Assembly: GCA_963704585.1 (NCBI GenBank)
Contig: OY969919.1
Location: forward strand, 1,550,001 to 1,614,000
DNA from: Bog-756 sp963704585
GTDB taxonomy: Bacteria > Actinomycetota > Acidimicrobiia > Acidimicrobiales > RAAP-2
Direction: 5' to 3'
DNA: 64,000 nt
The notes under the pieces are model-generated. The model was not told where the DNA came from and searched no databases. It saw only the letters and a list, made by a program, of their open reading frames with translations. Shown piece after piece: positions 49,237 through 57,114 of the stretch (position 1 is its first letter; every line of letters starts with the position of its first letter). The position numbers and the translations under genes are program-made.

Positions 49237-50475
49237 TCATCCCGCGGGCACGGCCGGCGCCGTCGGCGGGGACGTCGCCTGCTGCGGAGGCACGGTGCCC
49301 CCGTGCGCCGCGAGCACCCTGAGCGCCTGGTCGAGCGTCGAGACGGCATAGATCGCGAGTCCCTTCCGATCTTTCGAGAGCGCCTCCTTGTACTCCTGGG
49401 GCGGTACGAGGAAGATCGACGCCCCGGCGTTCTCGACGGCGACCGTCTTCTGGGGGACCCCGCCCACGTCGCCCACGTCGCCCGCGCTGTCGATGGTGCC
49501 CGTCGCGGCGACCACCTGCTTGCCGGTGAGCGAGCCTGCGGTGAGCGCGTCGATCACCCCGAGGGTCATCGCGAGCCCCGCCGACGGACCGCCGATGTTG
49601 GTCACGTCGATGCTGACCTGGAAGGGATACGTGTCGTCGACCTGGTCCTCAGGCTCGATCCCGAGGTTGAGGCGGATCGGCGCCGGACCGCCCACGTCGA
49701 CGAGCGTGCTCTTGAGCGTCACCACGACGGGCGTCGGTGGTGCGGTGCCCCCGCGGCGAACCGTCAGGGTGATCGTCTGACCGGAGTGGTACTGCGCGAG
49801 GGTGTGGGTGAGCGCGGCGGCCGTCGTGACCGCGGTGCCGTCGACCGCGGTGATGACGTCGCCGACCTGGAGCACGCCGTACGCCGGCGTGCCTTCGAAC
49901 GTGCCCGCGACGACCGCGCCCGCGGGCGTCGCGACGACGTGGTAGCCGAGACGGGTCAGCGCGGCCGTCTTCGCCGCCGACTCGGCCTGCGACATCTCGA
50001 GCTGGCCCTGCGCGTCGAGCTCCGACGGCGAGGTCCCGCCCGTGACGGATTGGACCTGGAGCAGATCGGTGTCCGACTGGAGCCGGTAGTACCAGTACGT
50101 GAGGGCGCTCACCCGGCCCTCTTCCACATCGGTGAGCAGGACCGGTCGGACCACCGGGTGGTTGCGCGTCGGCGGCACGGTGATGAACTGCTGCACGGAC
50201 TGTGCGGTCCCGGGCTGGATGAAGTAGTAGTCGAGGTTGATCCGCGAGGCGATCCCGATGGCTGCGATCACCACGATGAAGACCACCCACGGCCACCGGC
50301 GCCGCCGTCTCGGCGCACCCGCACGCTCGGCGGGGTCCGCTGCGTCCGCGCCTCCGGCCGGACCGGGGACCTCGCCACCCGCGGTCCCTGCTGCTCCGGC
50401 GAACGGTGGTGCCGTCCCCCAGCCCGGTCCGGTCGCAGGCGGGAGGGGATCGGTGGTGCCTCGATCGTCGGACAT
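49237..50475 (-). CDS. PDZ domain plus Lon-type serine protease (YlbL-like)
   Basis: The 412-residue protein has a cytoplasmic Ala/Gly/Pro-rich N-terminus, one membrane helix at 61-77 and an extracytoplasmic part. The PDZ domain is at about 185-250 (GTPAYGVLQVGDVITAVDGTAVTTAAALTH). The Lon-type proteolytic domain follows, with catalytic S298 in NIGGPSAGLAMTL and K343 in GGVPQKTVAVENAGASIFLVP. The dyad and architecture match YlbL/Rv3194c. Its substrates in actinobacteria are unknown; the Bacillus homologue takes part in relief of checkpoint inhibition. ATG 50475 is used. It is divergent from the HEAT-repeat gene, with starts about 10 bp apart. Confidence 0.92.
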   Translation of the reverse strand: MSDDRGTTDPLPPATGPGWGTAPPFAGAAGTAGGEVPGPAGGADAADPAERAGAPRRRRRWPWVVFIVVIAAIGIASRINLDYYFIQPGTAQSVQQFITVPPTRNHPVVRPVLLTDVEEGRVSALTYWYYRLQSDTDLLQVQSVTGGTSPSELDAQGQLEMSQAESAAKTAALTRLGYHVVATPAGAVVAGTFEGTPAYGVLQVGDVITAVDGTAVTTAAALTHTLAQYHSGQTITLTVRRGGTAPPTPVVVTLKSTLVDVGGPAPIRLNLGIEPEDQVDDTYPFQVSIDVTNIGGPSAGLAMTLGVIDALTAGSLTGKQVVAATGTIDSAGDVGDVGGVPQKTVAVENAGASIFLVPPQEYKEALSKDRKGLAIYAVSTLDQALRVLAAHGGTVPPQQATSPPTAPAVPAG

Positions 50476-50485
50476 AGTGGTCGGG

Positions 50486-51106
50486 GTGAAGCCTGCCACG
50501 GAACCTCCAGATCGGACGGTCATCGACCGCCGGCGGGCCGTGGCCCTGGCCGGGCACACCGGGGACCGGGCCCTCGCGCGTCGGGCTCTCGGCGACGACG
50601 ATCCGTCGGTCCGCGCATCCGCGCTCGCCGCGCTCGAACGCCTCGGCGACCTCGCGGACGACGAGCTGGGGGCGGCCCTCTCGGACGGCGCACCGTCGGT
50701 CCGGCGGCGCGCGTGCGAGCTCGCCGCGGGTCATCCTGCCGTCGACCTCACCGTGGCGTTGCGCGACGCGGACACCGGCGTCGTCGAGCGCGCGGCGTGG
50801 TGCGCGGGCGAGCGCGCCGACCCGTCGCTCGTCCCGATGCTCGCCGCGATCGCGGCGGGGCCGGGTGCGCACCGGGACCCGCTCTGCCGTGAGGCCGCCG
50901 TGGCTGCGCTCGGGGCGATCGGCGACCCGTCGGGACTGTCGGTGGTGCTCGACGCGCTCGGTGACAAGCCGGCGGTCCGGCGTCGCGCCGCGGTCGCACT
51001 CGCGGCCTTCGACGGTCCGCCGGTCGAGGAGGCGCTGCGCCGGTGCCTCAGCGACCGCGACTGGCAGGTGCGCCAGGTCGCGGAGGATCTCCTCGCCGGC
51101 GGGTGA
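50486..51106 (+). CDS. HEAT-repeat protein
   Basis: The 206-residue protein is made of about five HEAT-like helical repeats with the recurrent pattern 'D.DPSVRxxALxALxRLG': GDDDPSVRASALAALERLGD, SDGAPSVRRRACELAAGH, DPLCREAAVAALGAIGDPSG, DKPAVRRRAAVALAAFDGPP, DRDWQVRQVAEDLLAG. Such scaffolds bind proteins or nucleic acids; no catalytic residues are visible. GTG 50486 is the likely start, as an earlier GTG at 50477 would crowd the divergent protease gene. No partner is evident. Confidence 0.75.
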   Translation: MKPATEPPDRTVIDRRRAVALAGHTGDRALARRALGDDDPSVRASALAALERLGDLADDELGAALSDGAPSVRRRACELAAGHPAVDLTVALRDADTGVVERAAWCAGERADPSLVPMLAAIAAGPGAHRDPLCREAAVAALGAIGDPSGLSVVLDALGDKPAVRRRAAVALAAFDGPPVEEALRRCLSDRDWQVRQVAEDLLAGG

Positions 51107-51119
51107 GCCCTCCGGGGGC

Positions 51120-52124
51120 TCAGGAGTCGGCGGCGGCGAAGATCGGGCGCAGGCTGTCGAAGGAGGAGAGGCACCGCCCCGCGCCGAGGACCACGCACTC
51201 GAGCGGTGTCGCCACCAGATGGACCGGCACCTCGGTCTCGTCCGCCAACCGGTTGGCGAGTCCCCGCAGCATGGCGCCGCCGCCGACGAGGTGGATGCCC
51301 TCGTAGATGATGTCCTGGGCGAGCTCGGGCGGTGACTCGGCGAGGCAGCTGATGACCGTCGCGACGATGAGGTCGACCTGGTCGCGCAGCGCGTCGCGGA
51401 GCTCCTCGGGTGAGATGACCACCGTCTTCGGTTGGCCGGTGGTGATCTCGCGCCCCCTGACCTCGGCCTTCATCTCGTCGGCATAGGGCAGTGCCGAGCC
51501 GATGGCGAGTTTGAGCTCCTCCCCGGTGCGCTCGCCGATGGCGATCCCGTGCTCGTGGCGCACGTAACTCTGGATCGCGGCGTCCATGTCGAAGCCTCCG
51601 CAGCGGATGGCGTGCGAGGCGACGACGCCGCCGAGCGAGATCACTGCGGTCTCCGTCGTACCGCCGCCCACGTCCACCACCATGTTGCCCACGGGCTCGT
51701 GGATGTCGAGGCGGGCGCCGATGGCCGCGGCCATGGGCTGCTCGATGAGGTGCGCCGCCGACGCGCCGGCCCGCCGGGCCGCCTCCTTGACCGCACGGCG
51801 CTCGACCGAGGTGATCGCGGACGGGACGCAGATGAGGACGCGTGGACGGTTGAACTTGGTGACCCCGGCGCGCCGGAGCAGGAGGCGGATCATGCGCTCC
51901 GTGATGTCGAAGTCGGTGATCGCGCCCTCGCGTAGGGGACGGACCGCCACGATGTACCCGGGGGTGCGGCCGATCATCTGCCACGCCTCGTCGCCCACCG
52001 CCAGGACCTCGTGGGTCCGCGTGTTGAGGGCGATCACCGTCGGCTGGTTCAACACGATGCCCTGGCCCTTCGCGTACACCAGCGTGTTTGCAGTCCCAAG
52101 GTCGATCGCGAGATCCCGCGCCAC
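51120..52124 (-). CDS. mreB: MreB-like actin homologue
   Basis: The 334-residue protein has the actin-fold phosphate loops of MreB: DLAIDLGTANTLVYAKGQGIVLNQPTVIA (phosphate 1), VVDVGGGTTETAVISLGGVV (phosphate 2) and GIHLVGGGAMLRGLANRLADET (adenosine). KPLRxGAITDFDITERM-like and EQPMAAAIGA also match. MreB filaments guide lateral wall synthesis. The gene stands alone, without mreC/mreD/rodA beside it, so it may be a paralogue or the sole MreB of the genome. GTG 52124 is the start; the GGAGGG site is unusually close. The presence of MreB in an otherwise actinobacterial gene set fits a rod-shaped, non-mycobacterial lineage. Confidence 0.93.
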   Translation of the reverse strand: MARDLAIDLGTANTLVYAKGQGIVLNQPTVIALNTRTHEVLAVGDEAWQMIGRTPGYIVAVRPLREGAITDFDITERMIRLLLRRAGVTKFNRPRVLICVPSAITSVERRAVKEAARRAGASAAHLIEQPMAAAIGARLDIHEPVGNMVVDVGGGTTETAVISLGGVVASHAIRCGGFDMDAAIQSYVRHEHGIAIGERTGEELKLAIGSALPYADEMKAEVRGREITTGQPKTVVISPEELRDALRDQVDLIVATVISCLAESPPELAQDIIYEGIHLVGGGAMLRGLANRLADETEVPVHLVATPLECVVLGAGRCLSSFDSLRPIFAAADS

Positions 52125-52245
52125 CCCTCCATGGTAGGGCCAGCGTCACCGTGCGAGCGGTGGTGCGCCGAGCGCCGCTGCCTGCCTCTCCGCGCGCGTG
52201 CGCCGCGACGTCCGCTGCGGCGGTCTGCTCGGTAACCTCGCGTGG

Positions 52246-53550
52246 GTGGACGGAGACGATCGGAGGGGATCCCGGGGCGATCCTGACGACGACCCCGGGA
52301 ACGAGGGCGGCCTGCGCGGCTGGATCCCGCCCGACGACCGACTCTGGCGCCATCCTTCCGAGCTCTCACCACAGCGACGTCCGACCCAAGCGACGGTCGG
52401 CGAGCGGTCAGCAGAGCCGCACCGGCGGACCGGTGGGCTGATCGTCGGGGGCACGACGGCCTGCCTGCTCCTTGCGATCGTCGCGGTCGGTCTCGCGATC
52501 GCCGCGACGAACTCCGCCGAGCCCGACGGGACGTCGGGCAGCGCGCGGACGGCCACGCTCACCGGTACGCCGACGACCGAGCCCGGCGCCAGCAGCCTCG
52601 CTGCCACCTCCCAGATCGACTCGATGGTCGCGGCCATCCGTCCCTCGACCGTGGCGGTCCGCGTCGACCGACCGCACGGCACGACGGTCACGACCGGTCT
52701 GGTCGCGGAGGCGGGCGGCATCGTCGTCGTCGCCTCCGAGGCACTGGCCGGCGCCCGCGCGCTGACGGTCGTCGAGCCGGACGGCACGGACCAGCCCGCG
52801 GAGCTCGTCGGATCCGACCAGCCGACCGGCCTCTCCGTCCTGCGGATCGGCGACGACCTCCCGGCCGCCGCCTTCGACGCCGCGAACCCGTCGGTCGGTG
52901 CGATGGCGGTCGCCGTCGCCATGGAGCCGGGCCGCCAGTCGGGCGACGCCCCCTCACCCCACGTCTACGGCGGTGCGGTCGTCTCGTCCGGCCGTTCGCT
53001 CGGAGGCGGCTCGGTGCCGGCGTCGTTCGCGGACACGTCGGTCGCCGCACCGCTCACCTCGCGCGATCTCGGGTGCCTCCTCCTCGACGAAAGCGGCAAC
53101 GTTTCGGGGATGCTCGACGCCGTCGTGGGCACCGGATCCGCGACGAGGTCGATCTTCCTGCCCGGCGAGCTCGTCGCGGGCGTCGTCCGCCAGCTGGTCT
53201 CCTCCGGCGTCGTCGACCACGGATGGTTCGGCGTCGGCACGAGCGACGGGACGGCGCTGTCGACCGCGTCGACGGTCGCGGCGACCACGTCACAGGCAAC
53301 GGGCGCGGCGGTCACCACCGTCGACGCGGACAGCCCCGCGGCCGCCTCCGGCATCGAGCCCGGCGATCTCATCATCGGCGTCGACGGCAACCGCGTCGCC
53401 TCGGCGGCGGACCTCGCGACGCGCCTCTACGCCGATCCGCCGGGCACCGCGCTCGCGGTGACCGTGGAACGGGCAGGCGCTACGTTCACCACACCGGTCG
53501 TCCTCACCGACACCGATGCCGACGCACCAGGAGGTGGAACCTCGCCGTAG
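52246..53550 (+). CDS. HtrA-like membrane protein with degenerate protease domain and PDZ
   Basis: The 434-residue protein has a cytoplasmic acidic N-terminus containing WIPPDDRLWRHPSE, a motif common in actinobacterial HtrA relatives. One membrane helix follows (IVGGTTACLLLAIVAVGLAIAAT), then a trypsin-like domain and a PDZ domain at about 350-420 (SPAAASGIEPGDLIIGVDGNRVASAADLA). The catalytic positions are lost. Where 'GGxIVTNxHVV' is expected there is AGGIVVVASEALAGA (no histidine), and the GNSGGPL serine loop reads SRDLGCLLLDESGNVSG. So it is probably a non-proteolytic sensor or scaffold outside the membrane. GTG 52246 is the likely start. The DUF2342 gene follows 9 bp later. Confidence 0.82.
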   Translation: MDGDDRRGSRGDPDDDPGNEGGLRGWIPPDDRLWRHPSELSPQRRPTQATVGERSAEPHRRTGGLIVGGTTACLLLAIVAVGLAIAATNSAEPDGTSGSARTATLTGTPTTEPGASSLAATSQIDSMVAAIRPSTVAVRVDRPHGTTVTTGLVAEAGGIVVVASEALAGARALTVVEPDGTDQPAELVGSDQPTGLSVLRIGDDLPAAAFDAANPSVGAMAVAVAMEPGRQSGDAPSPHVYGGAVVSSGRSLGGGSVPASFADTSVAAPLTSRDLGCLLLDESGNVSGMLDAVVGTGSATRSIFLPGELVAGVVRQLVSSGVVDHGWFGVGTSDGTALSTASTVAATTSQATGAAVTTVDADSPAAASGIEPGDLIIGVDGNRVASAADLATRLYADPPGTALAVTVERAGATFTTPVVLTDTDADAPGGGTSP

Positions 53551-53559
53551 CATGACGGC

Positions 53560-54798
53560 ATGGCACCGCCGGACACCGGAGACTTCGGGAACCCCTTCCA
53601 GTCCCTGCTCGGCGACCTGATGAACATGCTCGGCACCAACGCTCCCGACCAGTGGGAGCTCACGCGTTCGTTCGCCCTGAACGTGTCGACGGGGGGCGCG
53701 GCCGAAGCGAACGTCGAGCCCGTCCATCGGATCCGTCTCGAACAGCTCGCCCGGGTCGCGGAGCTCAACGTGATCGAGACGACCGGCATGCCGGTCTCCC
53801 CCGACGGCCGCCGGCTCACCTGCGTACCGGTGACCCGCGGCGACTGGACCGCGAGGGCGCTCGAGTCGTGGCGCCCGCTCCTCACGGCCATGACACCCAA
53901 GGCGGTGCCGCCGCCCGCACCGCCCGCACCCACCGACGCGGGCCTCGACGACGACACCGGCGCCGGGCTGGCCGGCCTCCTCGGCCAGTGGGCCACCGCC
54001 ATCGGGCCGATGTTCTTCGGGCTCCAGGTCGGCTCCGTCGTCGGCCACCTCTCCCAGCGCACCCTCGGCCAGTACCCGCTCGCGATCCCGTGGGCGCCCT
54101 CCGACGAGCTACTGCTGGTGACCGGGAACATCGAGTCCTTCGCGGGTGACTGGAGCCTGCCGGACGAGGAGGCACTGGTCTGGTTCTGCGCTCGCGAGCT
54201 CGCATCGAACTCCGTGCTCTCCCGGCCGGACGTCCGCGCCCGGTTCGAGGAGCTGCTGGGCGCGCTCGCCGCGTCGTCGGCAACCGCGCAGGAGAACCTC
54301 GTCGAGCGGCTCGGCGGGATGAGCCCAGGGGCCCTCGGCGGCGCGCCGGGGACCGACCTCGAGTCACTCCAGGGCCTGTTCGGCGATCCCGAGGCACTCC
54401 TCGGCGAACTGCTCACCCCCGAGTCGCGGCGGTCGTCGGATCAGCTCACCGCGCTGGCCGTCGTCGTCGACGCGTACGCCGACCACGTCGCGGATCTCGT
54501 CGGGCAACGGCTCATCGGCTCGCACCGCCAGGTCGCGGAGGCCTGGTACCGCAGGCGCATCGAACGAGGAAAGGGCGAGGAGGCAGCCGGCGCGCTCTTC
54601 GGCCTCGACCTCGATCAGGTGCAGGTCGACCGAGGGCGGTCGTTCGTGAGCGGCGTGGTCGAGCGCGCCGGCGAGTCGGGCCTCGCTCGGCTCTGGGCAT
54701 CGGCTTCGAACCTCCCGACCCCCGCCGAAGTCGACGCCCCCGGGCTGTGGCTCGAGCGGATCAGCCTCCCCGAGCTCGACGAGCCGGCCGGGGGCTGA
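53560..54798 (+). CDS. DUF2342 (zinc-metalloprotease-like) protein
   Basis: The 412-residue protein has the DUF2342 layout. FGNPFQSLLGDLMNMLG is followed by a helical region (RLEQLARVAELNVIETTGMPVSPDGRRLTCVPVTRGDWTARALESWRPLL). The internal segment FGLQVGSVVGHLSQRTLGQYPLAIPW is a strong family signature, and further on comes VDAYADHVADLVGQRLIGSHRQVAEAWYRRR. Many relatives are annotated as zinc-dependent metalloproteases with an HExxH helix. The matching helix here reads WFCARELASNSVLSRP, with no HExxH, so proteolysis is unlikely. It follows the degenerate HtrA-like gene closely, and in mycobacteria the same gene neighbours the PDZ protease and UPF0182. Confidence 0.85.
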   Translation: MAPPDTGDFGNPFQSLLGDLMNMLGTNAPDQWELTRSFALNVSTGGAAEANVEPVHRIRLEQLARVAELNVIETTGMPVSPDGRRLTCVPVTRGDWTARALESWRPLLTAMTPKAVPPPAPPAPTDAGLDDDTGAGLAGLLGQWATAIGPMFFGLQVGSVVGHLSQRTLGQYPLAIPWAPSDELLLVTGNIESFAGDWSLPDEEALVWFCARELASNSVLSRPDVRARFEELLGALAASSATAQENLVERLGGMSPGALGGAPGTDLESLQGLFGDPEALLGELLTPESRRSSDQLTALAVVVDAYADHVADLVGQRLIGSHRQVAEAWYRRRIERGKGEEAAGALFGLDLDQVQVDRGRSFVSGVVERAGESGLARLWASASNLPTPAEVDAPGLWLERISLPELDEPAGG

Positions 54799-54807
54799 AC
54801 TCCGGTC

Positions 54808-55131
54808 TCAGGCCTGGGGCGCGGCCTCGACTGGCGTCGTCTCCTCCTCGGGGATCCCGAGGTCCCAGTCGAGCAGGATGTTCTCGCGCTCGGCATCCCG
54901 GACGACCCGCTCGCGGTTCCGCCGGTACTGCGGGTCGTGCGGAGGCAGGAGCACGAGGCGAGCCATCGTGCGGCGACGGAACTCCTCGATGAGCGCCGGG
55001 TCGCCGAAGTCGGAACGGACCTCCCAGTGCGGAGCGACGGGACCGAGGTAGACGACGCGAACGTGGCCGACCGGCGGCTGGGGCTCTTCGTCTTCGTCGG
55101 GCGTCAGCGGCTCGTCGGTGACCGGGGACAT
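54808..55131 (-). CDS. Small conserved protein, unknown
   Basis: The 107-residue protein has an acidic, proline-rich start (TDEPLTPDEDEEPQPPVGHVRVVYLGPVAPHWEVRSDFGDPALIEEFRRRTMARLVLLPPHDPQYRRNRERVVRDAERENILLDWDLG). The VRVVYLGPVAPHWEV strand and the following basic helix form a compact alpha/beta unit. GGAGG ten bases before ATG 55131 supports the start. I do not recognise the family and see no catalytic motif. It is convergent with the DUF2342 gene and divergent from the WhiB gene across 274 bp. Confidence 0.6.
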   Translation of the reverse strand: MSPVTDEPLTPDEDEEPQPPVGHVRVVYLGPVAPHWEVRSDFGDPALIEEFRRRTMARLVLLPPHDPQYRRNRERVVRDAERENILLDWDLGIPEEETTPVEAAPQA

Positions 55132-55405
55132 GGCGTCGGATCCTCCTGGCGGTGGGCGGGCCACAGCCTACCCGGCGGTCAACGCCGTCCCCGGCGGGCC
55201 TTCCGCCACCCGGTGCGCGGGGCGCTTTCTAAGAAGGCCCAGGTGCCCCATAAGAATATTGTGAGGATTCCGTCAAGACTCGGCGATATCGCGCTGCTCC
55301 CCGTACTGAAATGCGACACTGGAAGGGCAACGGATCGCGGCGGCGGAAGGGTCTCCTGGGCAGGCAGACGAACCCCGCAGGATCCACGAGTTCGACGGAG
55401 GAACC

Positions 55406-55648
55406 ATGGATGCCGATTGGATGAGCGTCGGAAAGTGCCGGGACCTCTCGCCGGCCATCTTCTTCCCCAGCGACGGCGTCGGCGTGCAGGCTGCCCAGCG
55501 GATCTGCGCCGAGTGCCCGGTGGCGGCCCAGTGCCTCGAGTATGCGCTCGAGGAGCGGGTCGATCACGGCGTGTGGGGTGGCACCTCCGAGCGTGAGCGC
55601 CGACGGATGCTGCGCCGCCGTCGCATCGGGCAGGTCGTCCCCGTCTGA
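55406..55648 (+). CDS. WhiB-family iron-sulphur regulator
   Basis: The 80-residue protein has the four WhiB cysteines C11, C34, C37 and C43 (ICAECPVAAQCLEYALE) for a [4Fe-4S] cluster, the turn GVWGG at 55-59 and the basic C-terminus RERRRMLRRRR, the DNA-binding tail. WhiB proteins bind the housekeeping sigma factor and respond to nitric oxide or oxygen. The short, tail-light form resembles WhiB1. GGAGG precedes ATG 55406. The 5' region is unusually A/T-rich for the window (around 55250-55300) and likely contains the promoter. Confidence 0.95.
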   Translation: MDADWMSVGKCRDLSPAIFFPSDGVGVQAAQRICAECPVAAQCLEYALEERVDHGVWGGTSERERRRMLRRRRIGQVVPV

Positions 55649-55668
55649 ACGGTCGCACCCCGGACGCC

Positions 55669-56538
55669 GTGCCGCTCGCCCCGGACACGGCCGAGTGCGT
55701 CGTCAACATCAGCGAAGGGCGTGAGGCGTCGCTCCTCGCGGCGGTCCGCCAGGCCGGCGGGGAGGCCGTCCTCGACCTCCACACCGATCCCGACCACCAC
55801 CGCACGGTGCTCACGCTGGCGGGCAGCCTCGAGCAGGTCGAGGGCGCGGCGCGTGCCGTCGCGGCCGAGGCCGTGGCCCGCATCGACCTCCGCGCGCACC
55901 AGGGGGTCCACCCGCGGCTCGGTGCCGCGGACGTCGTGCCCTTCGTGCCGCTCGATCCGTCGGCATCCGACGCCGCCTTCGACGCCGCACTCGCCGCTCG
56001 GAACCGCTTCGCCGCGTGGGCCGGGGACGATCTGCACGTCCCGTGCTTCCTCTACGGACCCGAGCGCACCCTCCCCGAGGTGCGCCGCGACGCGTTCAGG
56101 GCGCTCGCCCCGGACACCGGACCCCCCGAGCCTCACGAGACGGCCGGCGCCATCGCGGTCGGCGTCCGGCCGGTGCTCGTGGCCTACAACGTCTGGCTCG
56201 TGGCCGAGCCCGGGCAACCCGGCATCGACGTGCTCGGCGTGGCCCGGACCGTCGCCGCATCGTTGCGAGGCCCCCACCTGCGGGCCCTCGGCCTGGCGGC
56301 CGGCCCCGGGGCGCAGGTCAGCATGAACCTGCTCGCGCCCGCGACCCTGACGGTCGCCGACGCCTATGACGCCGTCCGCGCCTCGGCCGGCGCCCAGGGC
56401 TGCCGGGTGCTGCGCGGGGAGCTCGTCGGGCTGCTGCCGGCTGGCACGCTCGCGGCGGTGCCGGCCGACCGGTGGTCGGCGCTCGACCTCGCCCCTGACC
56501 GCACCGTCGAGGACCGGCTCGCCGCCGCCCGTCGCTGA
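55669..56538 (+). CDS. Glutamate formimidoyltransferase-like protein
   Basis: The 289-residue protein has the two-domain fold of formiminotransferase: ECVVNISEGREASLLAAVRQAGGEAVLDLHTDPDHHRTVLTLAG (N domain, with the histidine pair), DLRAHQGVHPRLGAADVVPFVPL, and PLxVAYNVWLVAEPG-like LVAYNVWLVAEPGQPGIDVLGVARTVAASLRG (C domain). It transfers a formimino group between formiminoglutamate and tetrahydrofolate in histidine breakdown. The cyclodeaminase part is absent, as is usual for stand-alone bacterial forms. No other histidine-degradation gene is near, so the physiological role is open. GTG 55669 has no clear ribosome site. It is convergent with the second WhiB gene. Confidence 0.85.
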   Translation: MPLAPDTAECVVNISEGREASLLAAVRQAGGEAVLDLHTDPDHHRTVLTLAGSLEQVEGAARAVAAEAVARIDLRAHQGVHPRLGAADVVPFVPLDPSASDAAFDAALAARNRFAAWAGDDLHVPCFLYGPERTLPEVRRDAFRALAPDTGPPEPHETAGAIAVGVRPVLVAYNVWLVAEPGQPGIDVLGVARTVAASLRGPHLRALGLAAGPGAQVSMNLLAPATLTVADAYDAVRASAGAQGCRVLRGELVGLLPAGTLAAVPADRWSALDLAPDRTVEDRLAAARR

Positions 56539-56542
56539 CCCG

Positions 56543-56561
56543 CCCGGACCACACGTCCGGG
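56543..56561. terminator. Bidirectional hairpin between FtcD-like and WhiB genes
   Basis: CCCGGAC (56543-56549) pairs perfectly with GTCCGGG (56555-56561) around the loop CACAC, in the 30-bp gap between two convergent genes. Confidence 0.6.
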
Positions 56562-56568
56562 CCCGGGT

Positions 56569-56847
56569 TCAGGAGGCGTCCGCCGCCCGCCGCTGCATCG
56601 CGCGCTGGCGGCGCAGCCGGCGGCGCTCACGCTCCGAGAGCCCGCCCCAGATGCCGAACTTCTCGCCGTTCGCCAGTGCGTACTCGAGGCAGTCCTCACG
56701 CACGACACACCCCCGGCAGACCTCTTTCGCCTCACGGGTGGACGCCCCGCGCTCCGGAAAGAACAGGTCCGGATCGACACCCATGCAGTTGGCTCGGGTC
56801 TGCCACGTGCGCTCTTGGGGTCCGTACATCAATGAAACCATGTCCAT
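56569..56847 (-). CDS. WhiB-family regulator (WhiB2/WhmD-like)
   Basis: The 92-residue protein has cluster ligands C21, C44, C47 and C53 (TRANCMGVDPDLFFPERG, VCRGCVVREDCLEYAL), the GIWGG turn at 65-69 and a strongly basic tail (LSERERRRLRRQRAMQRR). The 'DPDLFFPERG' segment and length resemble WhiB2/WhmD, which act in division and sporulation-like septation. GGGAGG lies seven bases before ATG 56847. The 267-bp upstream region contains a conspicuous T/A-containing stretch likely to hold the promoter, but no boxes could be fixed confidently. Confidence 0.95.
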   Translation of the reverse strand: MDMVSLMYGPQERTWQTRANCMGVDPDLFFPERGASTREAKEVCRGCVVREDCLEYALANGEKFGIWGGLSERERRRLRRQRAMQRRAADAS

Positions 56848-57114
56848 TGACCGACCTCCCTCCCACTCAGCTCCACGTGACCCCGGGCAGAATCGCGTGG
56901 CACGCATGTAACTACAGTTCTGTCATCCTTCCCGATTCTTCCGCGAAACGCAAGAAGAACCTGCTTGTGAACAGGTGCGCAAGCACCCACCGTTGCCCGG
57001 GCGCGCAGGCGGCAGGGCCCGGGACCGGCCCGATCGACCGCCGATCAGCGGCCGCGGAGAACCTCGTCGCAGTCGATGCCGATCGCCGGCGGGCGGGCGA
57101 CGGGGCCGCTGCGC

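Noticed and set aside
44054..50892. Long open frames antisense or out of frame to UPF0182, the DivIVA-like protein and the Lon/PDZ protease
   Set aside because: No recognisable domain and Arg/Asp/Gly-rich composition; the opposite frames encode well-defined families.
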